Part shown: in pieces, positions 12,005 through 22,608 of the stretch | How the letters are laid out: every line of letters starts with the position of its first letter | Numbering within the stretch: position 1 is the first letter of the stretch | DNA from: Flammulina velutipes | Taxonomy: Eukaryota; Basidiomycota; Agaricomycetes; Agaricales; Physalacriaceae | Direction of reading: 5' to 3' | Assembly: GCA_011800155.1 (NCBI GenBank) | Contig: JAALGH010000011.1 | Location: 1,922,001 to 1,986,000, forward strand | Length of the DNA: 64,000 bases | The notes under the pieces: generated by a model | Databases searched by the model: none | Seen by the model: the letters and a program-made list of their open reading frames with translations, nothing else | What the model was told of the DNA's origin: nothing | Translations under genes and position numbers: made by a program

Positions 12005-12942
12005 GGTCGGAGAGGAGGGAGCGGTGAGGGGAGGCGCGGGTGAACTGGCCATATACCTCCAATCTATCTACGGTCGAGACTTCTTCGCGATGATTGTCGA
12101 CGAAGGAGAAGGTCACGGTGCCAATATCCAAGACGAAATCATCTTCGCCCAGCCAGGCATCTCGGAAAAAGGCTACCTTGACATCCGAATAGAAGTATCC
12201 GCGCCTGGAGGCCACTCGAGCGATCCTCCAGATCACACTAGTATAGGCTTACTGTCCATGCTCGTCGTCGAACTCGAAAAGAATGCCCATTCACCCACAC
12301 TTCTGCGTACCGGGGCTGGGTTTGCGATCGCGCAATGCAATGTCCTGTTTGATTCCCGATATCCTCCAAGTCTGCGCGCGCTTGCGAGGGAGGCTCTTCA
12401 CGATGACCAGGCGCTCGAGAAATTCAAAGGAGACCTTGTAGCATTTGACAAGTCCTTTGGTGTCCTCTTGAAGACAACCCAGGCAGTGGACATCATCAGC
12501 GGTGGTGTCAAAATCAACGCTCTTCTGGAAGTCGCAGCTGCAGTTGTCAACCATCGAATCGCAGAACACACATCCTCTGATGAGGTACGGGAACGTCTGA
12601 CGGCCATTGCGTTGCCCATCGTGAAAGAGTTCAATCTCAGTATGGATGCATTTGGAGAACTCTTCGATTTTGGGAGTGAAGGGCGTGTTCTCTTGCAAGA
12701 TGCATTTTATTCGGCGCTTGAGCCTTCACCAGTCTCTCCTATAGGGAACGATGGTCCTTTCGGAGTGCTCGCTGGGGTCATGGGAAGGCGGAGCTCACAA
12801 GGAGACGTGCGCGCTCGCATGGCCCCAATGAAGACGCGAGACACAGTCTCCGTGTCTTGGTTAGGGAAGCCTAGATCGTGCGTGCGCACCAAGCATCTTG
12901 CTCTGTCATTTGATGTGAGAATCGGAGACGCCCCTTGCTGAG
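12005..12942 (+). pseudogene. Carboxypeptidase S-like (peptidase M20) fragment
   Basis: An open frame of about 310 residues matches the centre and part of the C-terminal half of vacuolar carboxypeptidase S/Gly-X carboxypeptidases: VDEGEGHG, then FAQPGISEKGYLDI and VEVSAPGGHSSDPPDHTSIG (start of the M20 dimerisation domain), TTQAVDIISGGVKINALLE, AVVNHRIAEHTS and the ALEPSPVSP region. The N-terminal part with the first metal ligands is missing: the frame opens right after a cag acceptor-like site with VGEEGAVRGGAGELA. The C-terminus drifts after VSPIGNDGPFGVL into sequence unlike the family. Without the zinc site it should be inactive. It could only be functional if upstream exons existed, and I see none. 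Confidence 0.75.
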
Positions 12943-13072
12943 ATAGACCGATGCACACGCGCGATGGGTACTGATTCACATTGGAATGTATTGCATTTAT
13001 TTCTTCTGCTCATATCGTCCACTAGAGAATCTATGTAGCGAATATACTAAATGAGCTGGTAGCACGCACCTT

Positions 13073-13346
13073 TTACACCTCCTCCTCAGTCATGTTGTAG
13101 CGACTGTGAGTTACAAACACCAAGAACAGTACAATGATACGGCGACGCATGTCTGCCTGCATGATTTGTCTTTCGATTTCCAAGACCATATTCATACGCC
13201 TATGGGTATCCTACGGTGGTCGTCATTCAGAGAGGCGATAAAATTAATCAATGGAAACTACTGACCATATTTCTCGTATGGGCTACGTAAGGGTGGTAGC
13301 GTCTGGAGTGCCGACTGGCCCGACGATCAGAGAGATACGGTGGCAT
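13073..13346 (-). CDS. Possible 72-residue small membrane protein
   Basis: Two short exons (13346-13266 and 13210-13073) joined by a GTCAGT..TAG intron make one open frame of 72 residues with an Arg/His/Tyr-rich N-terminus (PPYLSDRRASRHSRRYHPY), a helical middle (MVLEIERQIMQADMRRR) and a short hydrophobic segment (IIVLFLVFV) near the C-terminus. The splice is in phase, but no homologue is known to me and chance is not excluded. It lies between pseudogenes. Confidence 0.35.
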
Positions 13347-13589
13347 TGCGTTCAAGTGGATTGAGATATCGATGATGATGAGAAATGACTAGGTGTTAAG
13401 CTTTTCGGCGCTTGATGTAACGGCGCTTGATGTAACGACACTAGCAAACAGATATACAGACACAACGATGTATTATGCCAACCAAGATGTTGTCTCATAA
13501 AGGATTAATTATAAAAGAATAGTGCGCCACACGCCACTGAGTGAACTCACGTGGATTGAGGCATCAACATGCACACGGCAAAAATGGTT

Positions 13590-13690
13590 ACACGGTCACT
13601 TGGTGTATCGGTATAATGCACTATTGTTGACACTGACAGCATCAGGTGAGGGTTTCCGGTTCAAATCTGGTTGGTCACGTTCACTTCACT
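13590..13690 (+). repeat. tRNA-like/SINE-like sequence with A- and B-box motifs
   Basis: TGGTGTATCGG at 13601-13611 resembles a Pol III A box. GGTTCAAATCTGG at 13659-13671 resembles a B box (GGTTCRANTCC), followed by a T run near 13699-13705. The flanking bases cannot form an acceptor stem, so this is not a functional tRNA. A tRNA-derived retroelement head is the most economical reading. Confidence 0.3.
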
Positions 13691-13818
13691 TCATGGTTAT
13701 TTTTTTGGATGAAGAACATGTCCGTACAGATAATTAATCAACAGGTCTATGGTAAGTACTAAGAACAGTGTAATGTTACAAAGATAGTACAAAAATCATA
13801 GCAAGAGGGCGTAGTGAT

Positions 13819-13884
13819 AGTGAACGTGGCGAATTGATAGTGCATGTGGCGAATTGATAGCGCACGTGGAAAATTGATAGTGGT
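13819..13884. repeat. Three-copy 20-bp tandem repeat
   Basis: Units of the form agtgNacgtggcgaattgat follow each other three times with few changes (agtgaacgtggcgaattgat, agtgcatgtggcgaattgat, agcgcacgtggaaaattgat), ending in agtgg. Confidence 0.7.
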
Positions 13885-13919
13885 AAAAACAACAAGACTA
13901 AGCATAAATCAGAGTGCTA

Positions 13920-14180
13920 ATAATTTTGTCCTGGCCGGAGTTGCTTGTGTCTGTTTGTACTCCTCCTTTTCTACTATGGCCATCTTCGTCAACTTAACGC
14001 GCGCTTTGCTCGGTGAAAAATGTCCAACGCGTAAGTAGTATTTCGCCGCGTCCTATCGACATATGAGCTGACGGTGAAGCTAAACTTCAAGTTTAATTGA
14101 CACAAACGAAGTTCCGAAATCTAAAGCACGACCAGTGCCTTTGGTAACCACTAGTGGAACGGCGCTCAGAACTCGCAAAA
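13920..14180. repeat. Diverged duplicate of the 27150-27400 block
   Basis: Shares ordered segments with 27150-27400, including ggcc.gagttgcttgtg.ctgtttgt, a ttctacta..atc block, gctgacgg..agctaaa and a.ttgacaca..cgaagt, with indels between them. Each copy lies upstream of P450-type sequence: the remnant at 14290 and the gene at 28082. It probably marks an old segmental duplication. Confidence 0.55.
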
Positions 14181-14289
14181 AAGACCGCCATCAAGTTAGG
14201 CGCTGAGAACACAGCCTACTGTGGCGTGGCTTGTAGAGGTAAAGAAAGGGTTCGGTAAGTCTTGTCCGAGGATACGAGATATGTGGACC

Positions 14290-14853
14290 TTCATGAGAAA
14301 ATCTACCTGTCTTCCATGGACTCTGACACCGACGACGATTGGTGGGATGTGTATCCCTGCCGGAGTGAGATTTCCGACGAGCTCTTTCTCATAGTGATCA
14401 TAGCTAACATGCTTGTAGGCTATTGTCGGCGTCTCTGCGAAGTTCATCCTCATGAATCCGGAGGTTTTCCCTCTGCCTAACAATTTCGTACCCGAACGAC
14501 GGATGCAGTCGAACTCGGCCGAGCTCGATAAGCACTTGGTGGAGCTTTCCCGAGGCCCCAGGGCATGCCTCGGTATGAAGTAAGCCACTTGACGTTCACT
14601 TTCGACAGTAAAATAACCTCCTTTTTAGGCCTGGCATGGTGCGAGATGTATCTTGTGATCTCCCATTTAAAGCGCCAACTTGACATTAGGTTGCACAGCA
14701 CAAGGTAAGCTACATATTCGTCAGTTCACTGTCCATTCGATGGATTTACTGGTCGCTGAAAGCGCAGGAGACATGGAGACCCGCGATTATGTTTTACTTA
14801 ATGGTAAAGGGCTACGTGCAATTGTAAAAGAGAGGAGTCGATATGAGGCAACA
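14290..14853 (+). pseudogene. Cytochrome P450 remnant (C-terminal quarter)
   Basis: Exon-like pieces match the C-terminal part of the three intact P450 genes at 28-35 kb: LTPTTIGGMCIPAG, then VSAKFILMNPEVFPLP, FVPERRMQSNSAELDKHLVE, LSRGPRACLGMK (haem loop, with Leu in place of the usual Phe), AWCEMYLVISHLKRQLDI, and MET.DYVLLNGKGLRAIVKER. PERW is PERR, and the splice after the haem loop does not keep frame (the paralogues have aa|t; here the acceptor adds an extra base). The N-terminal three quarters, including the AGTDTTS helix and the KESLR motif, are absent. Confidence 0.8.
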
Positions 14854-15474
14854 TGAAGAGCCTTCAAGCAGGCCCAAGCTTATTCAGGTCCAGAGTTCGT
14901 CGGTGAATATGCGGTAGGTTGGGCATATAGAAATTTAGTAACAATGTTCATTATTCTTGTTGACAATCCGTAGGAATTTGACGAGACTGGCGGGAGATGG
15001 GCGATATTTAAGGCTGCATGATACGAAGTATGTTGCTTCTCAATACGGGCCCTTTCGATACACTAGCGCAGAGGATATGGGGCGTGGAAAGGGGCTGAGT
15101 GCCATGGTCAGAGAGCGATATCATTGAATGAGATCCTAAGCCTTACTTATCGTCACGGTGTTGGAGGATACCTTACATTTTCTTTACCACTGGCAACCAA
15201 GTACTTGTCTAGTGTGGCGATAAATTACAGAATCAAGTAAAGTCAGTCTTTTCCGATGCACATGCTGTTCGAGCGCTGAAGGCCAGCAACATTGAGGCTA
15301 ATCTCTATTCTCAAGATCTAATGCAAAATAAATGAAGTGCACAGGCAGTGCATATTGTTCTTGGTAAATGATCTTTGAGGCTGTGCTCCGACTGCGGACC
15401 CAAGCCTTCTTCTCTTTCTACCACCACCACCATTACTTACATCGACTGGTCGATTTCCTTGAATAACGATAACG
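14854..15474. other. Intergenic, probably 5' region of the 15475 gene
   Basis: No coding sequence recognised. A pyrimidine-rich tract with ccaccaccaccatt at about 15410-15435 lies just upstream of the start at 15475 and may mark the transcription start. Confidence 0.4.
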
Positions 15475-16581
15475 ATGAATATGAACTGGACAAGGCCGCC
15501 GCCTCCTCAAGGTGTGTTATAACGTTTGTCGTCTGCATAACAGCAGCCTGACCTGGCGGCAAACAGGCGCTCCCCCTGCGTACGCACTGGTGACGAAACG
15601 CAATTTACGACCTGTGGTGATGTTCTGCGCAAGCATGAGTGCTTTATGGGCCCTTTTTAGGTGCGCTTTATTGTCTCCTTTCATACTTTGAAACGCTGAC
15701 GACGTTCTTCCACAGCGCTATAGGCAACTTCCGAATCATCGGGTTCGCCAACGATAATGGATTCAAGAATATTGCCACCTTTGCCATCGTCATGGGCGCA
15801 CTGGACATGGCCATCTTCGCCATCGAGGTAGCCATGCTTCATAAATTTCGTACACGAGTCTTACCGCAGTACAGACCGTCGGTATCGTCGCAGCTTTCAC
15901 ACAACGCCTGCCTCTCGTGCGGGCGTATGCTCTCCTCTCAATCGTTACCACCATCCTGGTTCTTGCCGTTGGCCTCGTACGCGTCATTGTGCATTTCGTT
16001 TTCAAAGTGCGCCTCCATCATCCGTCTTTTCGTCTCCTTCTTACCCTTACTACCAGAACGATGTGATAAACCAGTGCGCATCCGTAGCCCAAGAGAACGG
16101 AATTTCCTACTATCCCTTTGGTTTCTGGGGACCGATCTCAAACGACGTCTCTTCCGACGTAGACCCCGTACAATGGTGCAGGAATCGCTGGAACCGTGAC
16201 TCTTGGTCCAACATTGTCGGCCTCCTTATTATCCTAGTCTTGGCTGGCCTCTTTACTGTTGTGGCCTGGGGATGGTACAGACAGGTGTTGGATCCCAGTG
16301 CGCAGAGAGTCCAAGTCGTACAACCTAGTCCGGGGGTCCAACCTGGCGGAATGGGACACTACAATCCCCCGTACGCTGCCGGCCAAGCATCCGTACCGAA
16401 CTTGAGCTATAACTATGCACCACCTGCTGGCCCGCCCCCGGCCTTCAGCCACCCGAAGGACGAAGACGAGTACGGAAAGCCGCCAGGGTACGTGAACGAT
16501 GGTGGATACACTAGCTACGACGCAAAGGATGGGAAGGGCAACGAAGATCCTTTTGCGGACTTCACGAGAAGGCGGGACTAA
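15475..16581 (+). CDS. Four-TM membrane protein, uncharacterised
   Basis: Exons 15475-15511, 15567-15660, 15716-15827, 15875-16006 and 16057-16581 splice in phase to 299 residues. Four hydrophobic segments are visible: VVMFCASMSALWALF (about 30), ATFAIVMGALDMAIFAI (about 65), YALLSIVTTILVLAVGLV (about 105) and NIVGLLIILVLAGLFTVVAW (about 170). The loop before the fourth has two Cys (INQCASV and QWCRNRW). The C-terminal 110 residues are cytosolic-looking, Pro/Gly/Tyr-rich (PPYAAGQ, YAPPAGPPPAF) and end in an acidic/basic stretch. Topology resembles tetraspan proteins such as the Sur7/tetraspanin-like group, but the tetraspanin CCG motif is absent. Function unknown. Confidence 0.75.
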
Positions 16582-17181
16582 TCCCATGAGCGAGATGAGT
16601 GTATTAACATGGACATTTTTCTTAACTATCAAGGATGCAATGTGCCGTAGTCTTCCGCTGTGCAATCCGACATCGATTTCTAATATCTTTTCTCGTCTAC
16701 GTCAGTTTTGATACTTAAACTTTTAGGAGGCGACGACAATCCGGAAGACCTCCGATAAAACCACTTCCGCGACCAGTAAGATGCTACGCGACACAGTGGG
16801 AATGACCTCAACATCCCAGTATTTCCACAGTGGCAATTGCATGCTTAGCGCCTCGTACCACGCTAGGCTATGCTTTCATCCCGTACCTACGGGATATCAA
16901 CTAAGACGATGTCGTTCTAGGAGAACAGCACAAAAAGGACGAGGATTGCCAGAGGAACGCAACCCACACGAACTTATGCTTGTTAATCTGCGGCCGGTAG
17001 ATAACCTTGGGGCGGAAGAAAAGAATCCGGCGCCGTTGTGTGAAGTACGTGTGTGTGCCGAACATGGACTCCATTGACTCATATCGCAGTACCCCCACAT
17101 AATCCGAACTTCGTACTCGTCACCTATAAAACAGTGCGGTGTGGGGAAGTGTTATCGATAACAAGTTCTTTCCTTTTCAGA
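16582..17181. other. Intergenic between membrane protein and SDR genes
   Basis: Mostly without a supported gene. A minus-strand frame of 65 codons (17098-16901; FTQRRRILFFRPKVIYRPQI..) reads protein-like but has no partner exons I can identify. The sequence ttccttttcag directly before the ATG at 17182 looks like a splice acceptor, so the SDR gene may have an intron in its 5' leader. Confidence 0.3.
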
Positions 17182-18321
17182 TGTCTACCTCCAAAGATTA
17201 TCGCTCTCTCAGTGGCCGGGTTGCTCTAGTCACTGGAGGTGGAACAGGCATGTAGGTGTACTGCAATCACCAAAGTTTTATTGGATTTAACGACGGCGAT
17301 TTTTCATCTTAGAGGCCTCATGATAGCCAGAGGATTTGCGAAACAAGGTGCCAAGGTATACATCACGGGAAGACGCTTTGAGGTCCTCGTCAAAGCCGCT
17401 GCCACCGATGTTGCAGGATTCTCTGGATCTCTTGTACCGTGAGTTGTCAGCGCCTTTAATGGTGACAATTCTTTGACTGAATTATTATCTCAGAGTCGCA
17501 ATGGACGTCGTCAACGAGCGCTCCATCCTTGACGGAGCTCAGAAAATTCAGGAAGTCGATGGAAAGCTAGACATTCTGGTCAACAAGTACGCTTGTGCAA
17601 CTCGTACAACCTTCACAATGACCTTACTCACGCTCGCTACATAGTGCCGGAATATCATCAATCGGTAAATCAGATGAATTTGTAGCGAAGAAAGTGAAGG
17701 CGGGACAGAACTCTGACCTGTTCGAGCCTGAGAGTTTCGATGGCTGGGAGGACGTCATGCGATGCAACGTTGTCGCCCCCTTCTTCGTTACGAAAGCGTT
17801 CATTCCGCTCCTCACGAAAGGCGCAGCTTCCCGCGAGAACGGATCATCATCCATCATCAACATCTCCAGCATCGCAGCGACCAACCTCTCGGCCGTGGAC
17901 ATCAGTACCGTATGTCAATCTCTATTTTGCTAGTGTGGCGTCAACTAAATATCTTTCGAAACAGTTCGCATACGGCCCTTCCAAAGCGGGTTTGAACCAC
18001 CTCACGTCCCAACTCGCCGCGCATTTTGCGAGGCACGGGCTTAGAATCCGCTGCAATGCCATTATGCCCGGTGCTTTTCCCTCAGAGATTGCTGGACCTG
18101 AGGTTTTTGAGCCGATTAAGACTGTCCCGCTTCCCGGATACGTTGCGGCTATTCCTTCCAAGAGTCTTGGATCGTACGTGGTTTCTCTTTCCTATAGTGA
18201 TATCAGTTTAATATGAGTTACAGCGGATATGGCAGAGACTGCTATTTACTTGGCCACCTCGGAGTATGCGAACGGGGTGTTTATACCCTTGGACGGTGGT
18301 CTTAGTCTGGTCAATCCGTAG
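17182..18321 (+). CDS. Short-chain dehydrogenase/reductase (SDR)
   Basis: NAD(P)-dependent oxidoreductase of the classical SDR family. Visible motifs: nucleotide-binding VTGGGTGIG split by the first intron (17252-17311), NNAG across the third intron, the catalytic Ser in SIINISSIAAT and Tyr/Lys in YGPSK, then RCNAIMPGAFPSE and the C-terminal signature ATSEYANGVFIPLDGGLSL. About 300 residues in six exons. The last splice is problematic: after IPSKSLGS (18170) the only good donor/acceptor pair puts the C-terminal exon out of frame, so either a weak donor is used slightly upstream or two bases are missing. Substrate unknown; proximity to P450 genes makes a tailoring role possible but unproven. 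Confidence 0.85.
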
Positions 18322-18494
18322 AGTCGGGCGCTCATGTATAGATCACGTAGACGGAGAATACTCTTCAAATAGCCAATGTATAGAGAAAGTTTTCGAACAC
18401 AAGTAGTGCACTGGACTGTCCGACGAGTCATGCCAAAGCTGGCGAAGGATCTTCAGATTTGGGCAATACAAATTTACAAGTGATAATGAAGCGA

Positions 18495-19955
18495 TTACTT
18501 TTTGGATCGAATGTCATAAGCGATTCCTATGGGGATCCGATTACAGTCAAAATCGGTATGAGTGAGCCGAGGACACTTCTCCCTCAACAGCTTTCGCAAA
18601 TCATTATGCCAAGTTTTGCCCGTATACGACCACTGGGAACGGATATTCAGAGTTTTGACATCCGGAAACATCGCGACTGCACTCGCAAGCCTTTCCATCA
18701 TCTCCGCAGGCATTTCATCATATTTGTTTGGAGGCGCATGGAGCTGCAGCAGCCTTTTCATGTGCGGCTCGGCTCGAACCTCCATCGGTATGTCCACCCA
18801 CTGTGACGTTTTGCTAAGCTCGTAAAGCGGTAGCATGAGGGTATGAAGCGGCGTTGTTTCGGATCTTGAAGCGAGCGCATGTAGGATGTCCTGCAGTTGG
18901 GAATCTGGAACCCGGTACTCCAAATGCAAGACCTTGAGGGAGCGTAGGGAAGCCCTGGCGCGAAGCCACGACAGGAGATACTTGGGCGGCATCTGTAGCA
19001 TGTGTACCTTTGGTAGAGCACCTTTAGCTATCGCTTTATCGGCTTTGGTCTTTAAGGCAGCGTCACCATTGGGAATGTCGGCAATGTTATGGACGAGAAG
19101 AGTGACGATTCCGTCATGTCGGGATAAGAACGCGCTGAGCTCGACTTGCGTGACCGTGTGGCAGACAACGGTTAGCTCTCGAAGGGTATCAAGCGTGATT
19201 AGATTGAGATATGGCCCAATGTTTACGTTCGCCAAGTGCAAGTTGGAGAGCCGACATGCGTCCATCGAGTTGATGGTCCAATAGAGGAAAGGATGTTTAA
19301 AAAGGAAGGTGGTCCCTTTAAGAGTGAGTTTGGTTGGCGTCCGAAGAAGAATCCCGTTGAAGGATGGGGATGGCGCTGTATCATCAACAACGATATTAGT
19401 GCCAGATAGTTCCAGATCGAATGTCTTTTGGTAGACACGAACACAGGTTAGACTTTTGAGCAAGCATTCCATGGCTCTTCGAGCAGCAGCGGGTTTGGAT
19501 TTGGTGTAACAAACTGAATAAAAGGAGAGCGAGACTTTTTCCAGGGAAGGACCAGTTTGGAAAAACAAACTGGCATGCCTCATCTCGCTTGTAAACGAAG
19601 GTGAAGAGAAATAGGTGTAGATGATGCGCGGGATGGGTTTTTTGAAAAAGGCCAGGCGTAGCGCTTCAAACATGTGAAGTTCCCCCCGATTGTAGCTAAC
19701 GGAGAGAGTGTCTCGTAGCGAGATTGACTGCCGGATGTAGGAAAGAGGTGAGAACGATGGCGGGGAGAGGTAGTACCCAAACGCGATATGATTGAGACGT
19801 CGGCATGTCAAAGCCAGTGAGATTATATCTGTTTCCTCGGTGTCGAAGAGGATGAGGATGAGGAGCTCATTTGGGAGCTCTAATATTTTAGCTGGCTCGG
19901 GCTCCGGCAGGTTGCTGATGGTAGTCGTGCGCCCAAGTTTTCTCCTCTTGGCCAT
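18495..19955 (-). CDS. F-box protein A
   Basis: Single-exon protein of about 486 residues. The start at 19955 (MAKRRKLGR) is preferred over 19976 because it aligns with its paralogue at 40120. The F-box lies near residues 25-65: ILELPNELLILILFD, then SLALTCRRLN. F-box proteins link substrates to Skp1-Cullin ubiquitin ligases; the remaining region is a leucine-rich, LRR-like array (for example TLDTLRELTVVCHTVTQVEL and LLSWLRARASLRSLKVLHLE) that would bind the target. A central stretch (19215-19420) is nearly identical to F-box B while other parts are far more diverged. The upstream 250 bp is also recognisably shared. Confidence 0.85.
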   Translation of the reverse strand: MAKRRKLGRTTTISNLPEPEPAKILELPNELLILILFDTEETDIISLALTCRRLNHIAFGYYLSPPSFSPLSYIRQSISLRDTLSVSYNRGELHMFEALRLAFFKKPIPRIIYTYFSSPSFTSEMRHASLFFQTGPSLEKVSLSFYSVCYTKSKPAAARRAMECLLKSLTCVRVYQKTFDLELSGTNIVVDDTAPSPSFNGILLRTPTKLTLKGTTFLFKHPFLYWTINSMDACRLSNLHLANVNIGPYLNLITLDTLRELTVVCHTVTQVELSAFLSRHDGIVTLLVHNIADIPNGDAALKTKADKAIAKGALPKVHMLQMPPKYLLSWLRARASLRSLKVLHLEYRVPDSQLQDILHALASRSETTPLHTLMLPLYELSKTSQWVDIPMEVRAEPHMKRLLQLHAPPNKYDEMPAEMMERLASAVAMFPDVKTLNIRSQWSYTGKTWHNDLRKLLREKCPRLTHTDFDCNRIPIGIAYDIRSKK

Positions 19956-20430
19956 AATATCGCTGTTGAGTGGCATTAGTTATGTTCGTGTGTGTAGTAA
20001 GACACTTGTAGGATACCTAAGATTCGATGACAACGGGAGTCTTGATGCAGGCGCTTCAGAAGCCTAGTAGAAGGTATGAGTGAAAGCAGAGGTGTTGCAG
20101 ACTGAATGATGATGATGACAGTCACAATAGAGGTCGGAACGGCAGATGCCGTGCGCCACGTCGCGGTGGCCAGATCCGTCGGCACCGACACATTGTTTGA
20201 CATCTTACCATCATGTTCTCTTTGCGTTTATACGATATTGTGCATTTTTGTGTAAGCTATTCAGTACCAGGAAGGATATCCATCTTCACAAGATTGCAAC
20301 CACTGTGGTACGCCACAAATTTTATTCTATATCGAGACTCTGTCCTCCAACGTCATACACGCACAGACTCACGCTGCAAGAGACGAAGTTATATTGCATT
20401 CATTTGCTACTGTGGGACATTGTGTTTTTG
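19956..20430. repeat. 5' region of F-box A, duplicated upstream of F-box B
   Basis: On the minus strand gatctgg..accgcgacgtggcgcacgg, followed by attgtgact.tcatca and ttactacac, is repeated in the same order upstream of F-box B (39890-40100). It contains a conserved short frame (DLATATWRTASAVP here, ADLTGTWRTADAAS there), possibly an upstream ORF or lost first exon. The rest of the interval shows no gene. Confidence 0.5.
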
Positions 20431-21423
20431 CTAATTCTTCTTTTTCCTCGCAGCTTTCTTTTCCGCCTTCAATGCCGGTTCGTCTTCTCTGTTTAAAATG
20501 ATCAGTCCTAAGCCCATTTCTAAACCTACGCGCTAGAAGCTTACTTTCTCAAGGCCTCGCCATGCCTCAATAGATCGGTATTCAGCTCCCTGATATTGAT
20601 GGTCATTGGGATGATTCTGTCCAGGTCTTTGTCGTATTCAGCGATTTGGCTCGCGTCAATTTCCTTGACACCACGCTGAAACTCCTCGCCTTCGTCGTCG
20701 TCGAATCCTGGTGCCCAGTCTATAAACTCGATGTCTTCGAATGTTTCGTCCATGAGGACGTTGTTGTATTTCACGTCACGGTGTCTGTTGACAATTTTTC
20801 AGAAACTGAAAGATATTGCAATCAGAAAAAGGGAGCCCACGCTAGTTTGACTCCGTCCTGCGTGGCGTAGTCCATTCCTCGCTTCTTTATGTTGCCACTT
20901 ATCTTCTCTAGTGAGTTAACGACGTCCTTTCCCTCTATATACCACTCATACGCAAACTTGCGTTCAGGAGATGAATTCGTAGGGAAATTATGACGGACGT
21001 TCCTCATGACGAGCAGGTACGAGGACTGATCATCGGTGTCGCTAAAATAGAGAAACTGCCCAGTCTAATCGTTGTCAATGAATGTAACAGAACGATACAC
21101 TAGGAAGATGCACCTTTTCGGAAAAAGATACTTCTTGATCTATCGCCGTTCTGTCATCTCCTTGCTCCTTTCTGATCATTTTGAGGACGGCTGGATGATT
21201 GTTGAATCCGCCAACAATATCGTAGGTCTGAGATTGAGTGCCCTGTTCCGCGATGTCGACAACTGTATAACTATACCCATTTATTGTCATGGAGTATTCG
21301 CCGCGTTTATCACTGGGAGGAAAACAATCACTGGATAGATGCGAGCTTGAGTAAATGTACCAACATTGCCATTGCATTGATCGAAAGTATGACGAGCGAG
21401 AAGAAGGGTAGGTAAGCAAACAT
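20431..21423 (-). CDS. Secreted or ER-luminal protein kinase-like protein
   Basis: The start at 21423 gives a hydrophobic N-terminus (MFAYLPFFSLVILSINAMAM) that looks like a signal peptide. Later exons give a kinase fold: YSYTVVDIAEQG, then HPAVLKMI (candidate VAIK lysine), YLLVMRNV (hinge-like), and HRDVKYNNVLMD after a splice joining KLA to HRD, which is the catalytic loop. The metal-binding DFG is replaced by DWAPGFDDD. It ends with a lysine-rich tail (ALKAEKKAARKKKN) in a last exon at 20431-20470. The catalytic Asp is kept, so activity is possible with an unusual metal site. The splice of the first intron is uncertain. A signal peptide on a kinase-like fold is unusual and functionally unassigned. 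Confidence 0.65.
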
Positions 21424-22608
21424 GTTGGGTATGTTGGAGAGGCCAGCTCGTGTAGTATGTGGGTGCTCCCAAAGTAGTTCTTAACTATATAAACCTTGCA
21501 ACCCTAGATCGCCATGCCGCTAGAGGAAACAGCGCCACAGAGTAAATATCCTGGTCTCTCCTTGCTGATCCTTGATCTGAGCCTAATTTACACGTTCGTC
21601 TAAGAAACACAAACCATGCCAACTCTATATTGCTGTATCAGTGCCCATGACTGTCGTCAGGACAAATTAAGTAACAGTACTACTGGTACGAGCGTGATCT
21701 TTGACCGACGGGGAGGGAACAAGGCCACTGTCGTCCCATTTATTTGTCACTATGGAGTATATGGTAGCTTGAAGGATACGCGCAGATCTCATCTGAAGAA
21801 ATACATGAGATCTGGATAAACGGGGAAGAGTACCGTGGGAATATTTAGGTGCTTTGACGTTGTCAAGGCTTTGTTTTGCACTTTCACCGAACTATTGATA
21901 TTGCTTCTTTTCTCTCACTCTCATCAGCTATTGGATGTCGGCTCAAATGCTCTTGACAACTCACGTTTGATGAATCTCGATGCCCCCAGTTTTATTCATT
22001 GGATGGAAGCGACGAGCGACTTTGAATGTGGTTTAGTTTGCGTTGGTGCGCTACTACTTATGTCTCGCAGCACTACAACGCTCACCAGCTCTTAGGCTTT
22101 GAACCTTTACGATACGATGGCCGTGACCGCTGGATCGACGGACTGCTCGCGAATATACGCTTACGACTCCCCATCAGCACCTTTGCCAACGCCGACATTA
22201 TATTGGTGCCGACTCCCCAGAGAAACGGACGACGTCAAGAAGGGCAGATAACGTACTACCATGGCACCGGTGGGTTCCGTATTGACAACATCTTGATGAT
22301 GAGCTTATGTTTGCTATAGATACCTTCCAGCCCGCTATCATTAGCCGGTTAGTTTCGATTCCTCCGAGGGAGCATCTTCCTCATCTTCGTCCAAACGTAT
22401 AAATCCCTCATCTTCGAACATTCGTCGACGATGGCAGCAGCAACTGGCTCCGACAACCCCACTCACAACATGCCTTCGGCCGGGTCTTAATCTCTCACGA
22501 AAATGAATCAGATATGACATTGTGCAAGTCACGTTCGACGGGGAAACCAAGGGCATTTAGGAAGCTGATAAACAGCCTCATTCTGTAGAACGTCTTCATC
22601 ACTTCGTC
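21424..22608. other. Intergenic with unresolved coding-like fragments
   Basis: A TATATAAA element is present at about 21486-21493. Between 22078 and 22250 a plus-strand frame reads HQLLGFEPLRYDGRDRW and ISTFANADIILVPTPQR, which looks protein-like and is flanked by possible splice sites, but I cannot connect it to a start or to the gene at 22609. No other feature is supported. Confidence 0.35.

Noticed and set aside
13522..13737. 71-codon plus-strand frame
   Set aside because: It lies over the SINE-like A and B boxes and has no protein-like pattern or splice partners.
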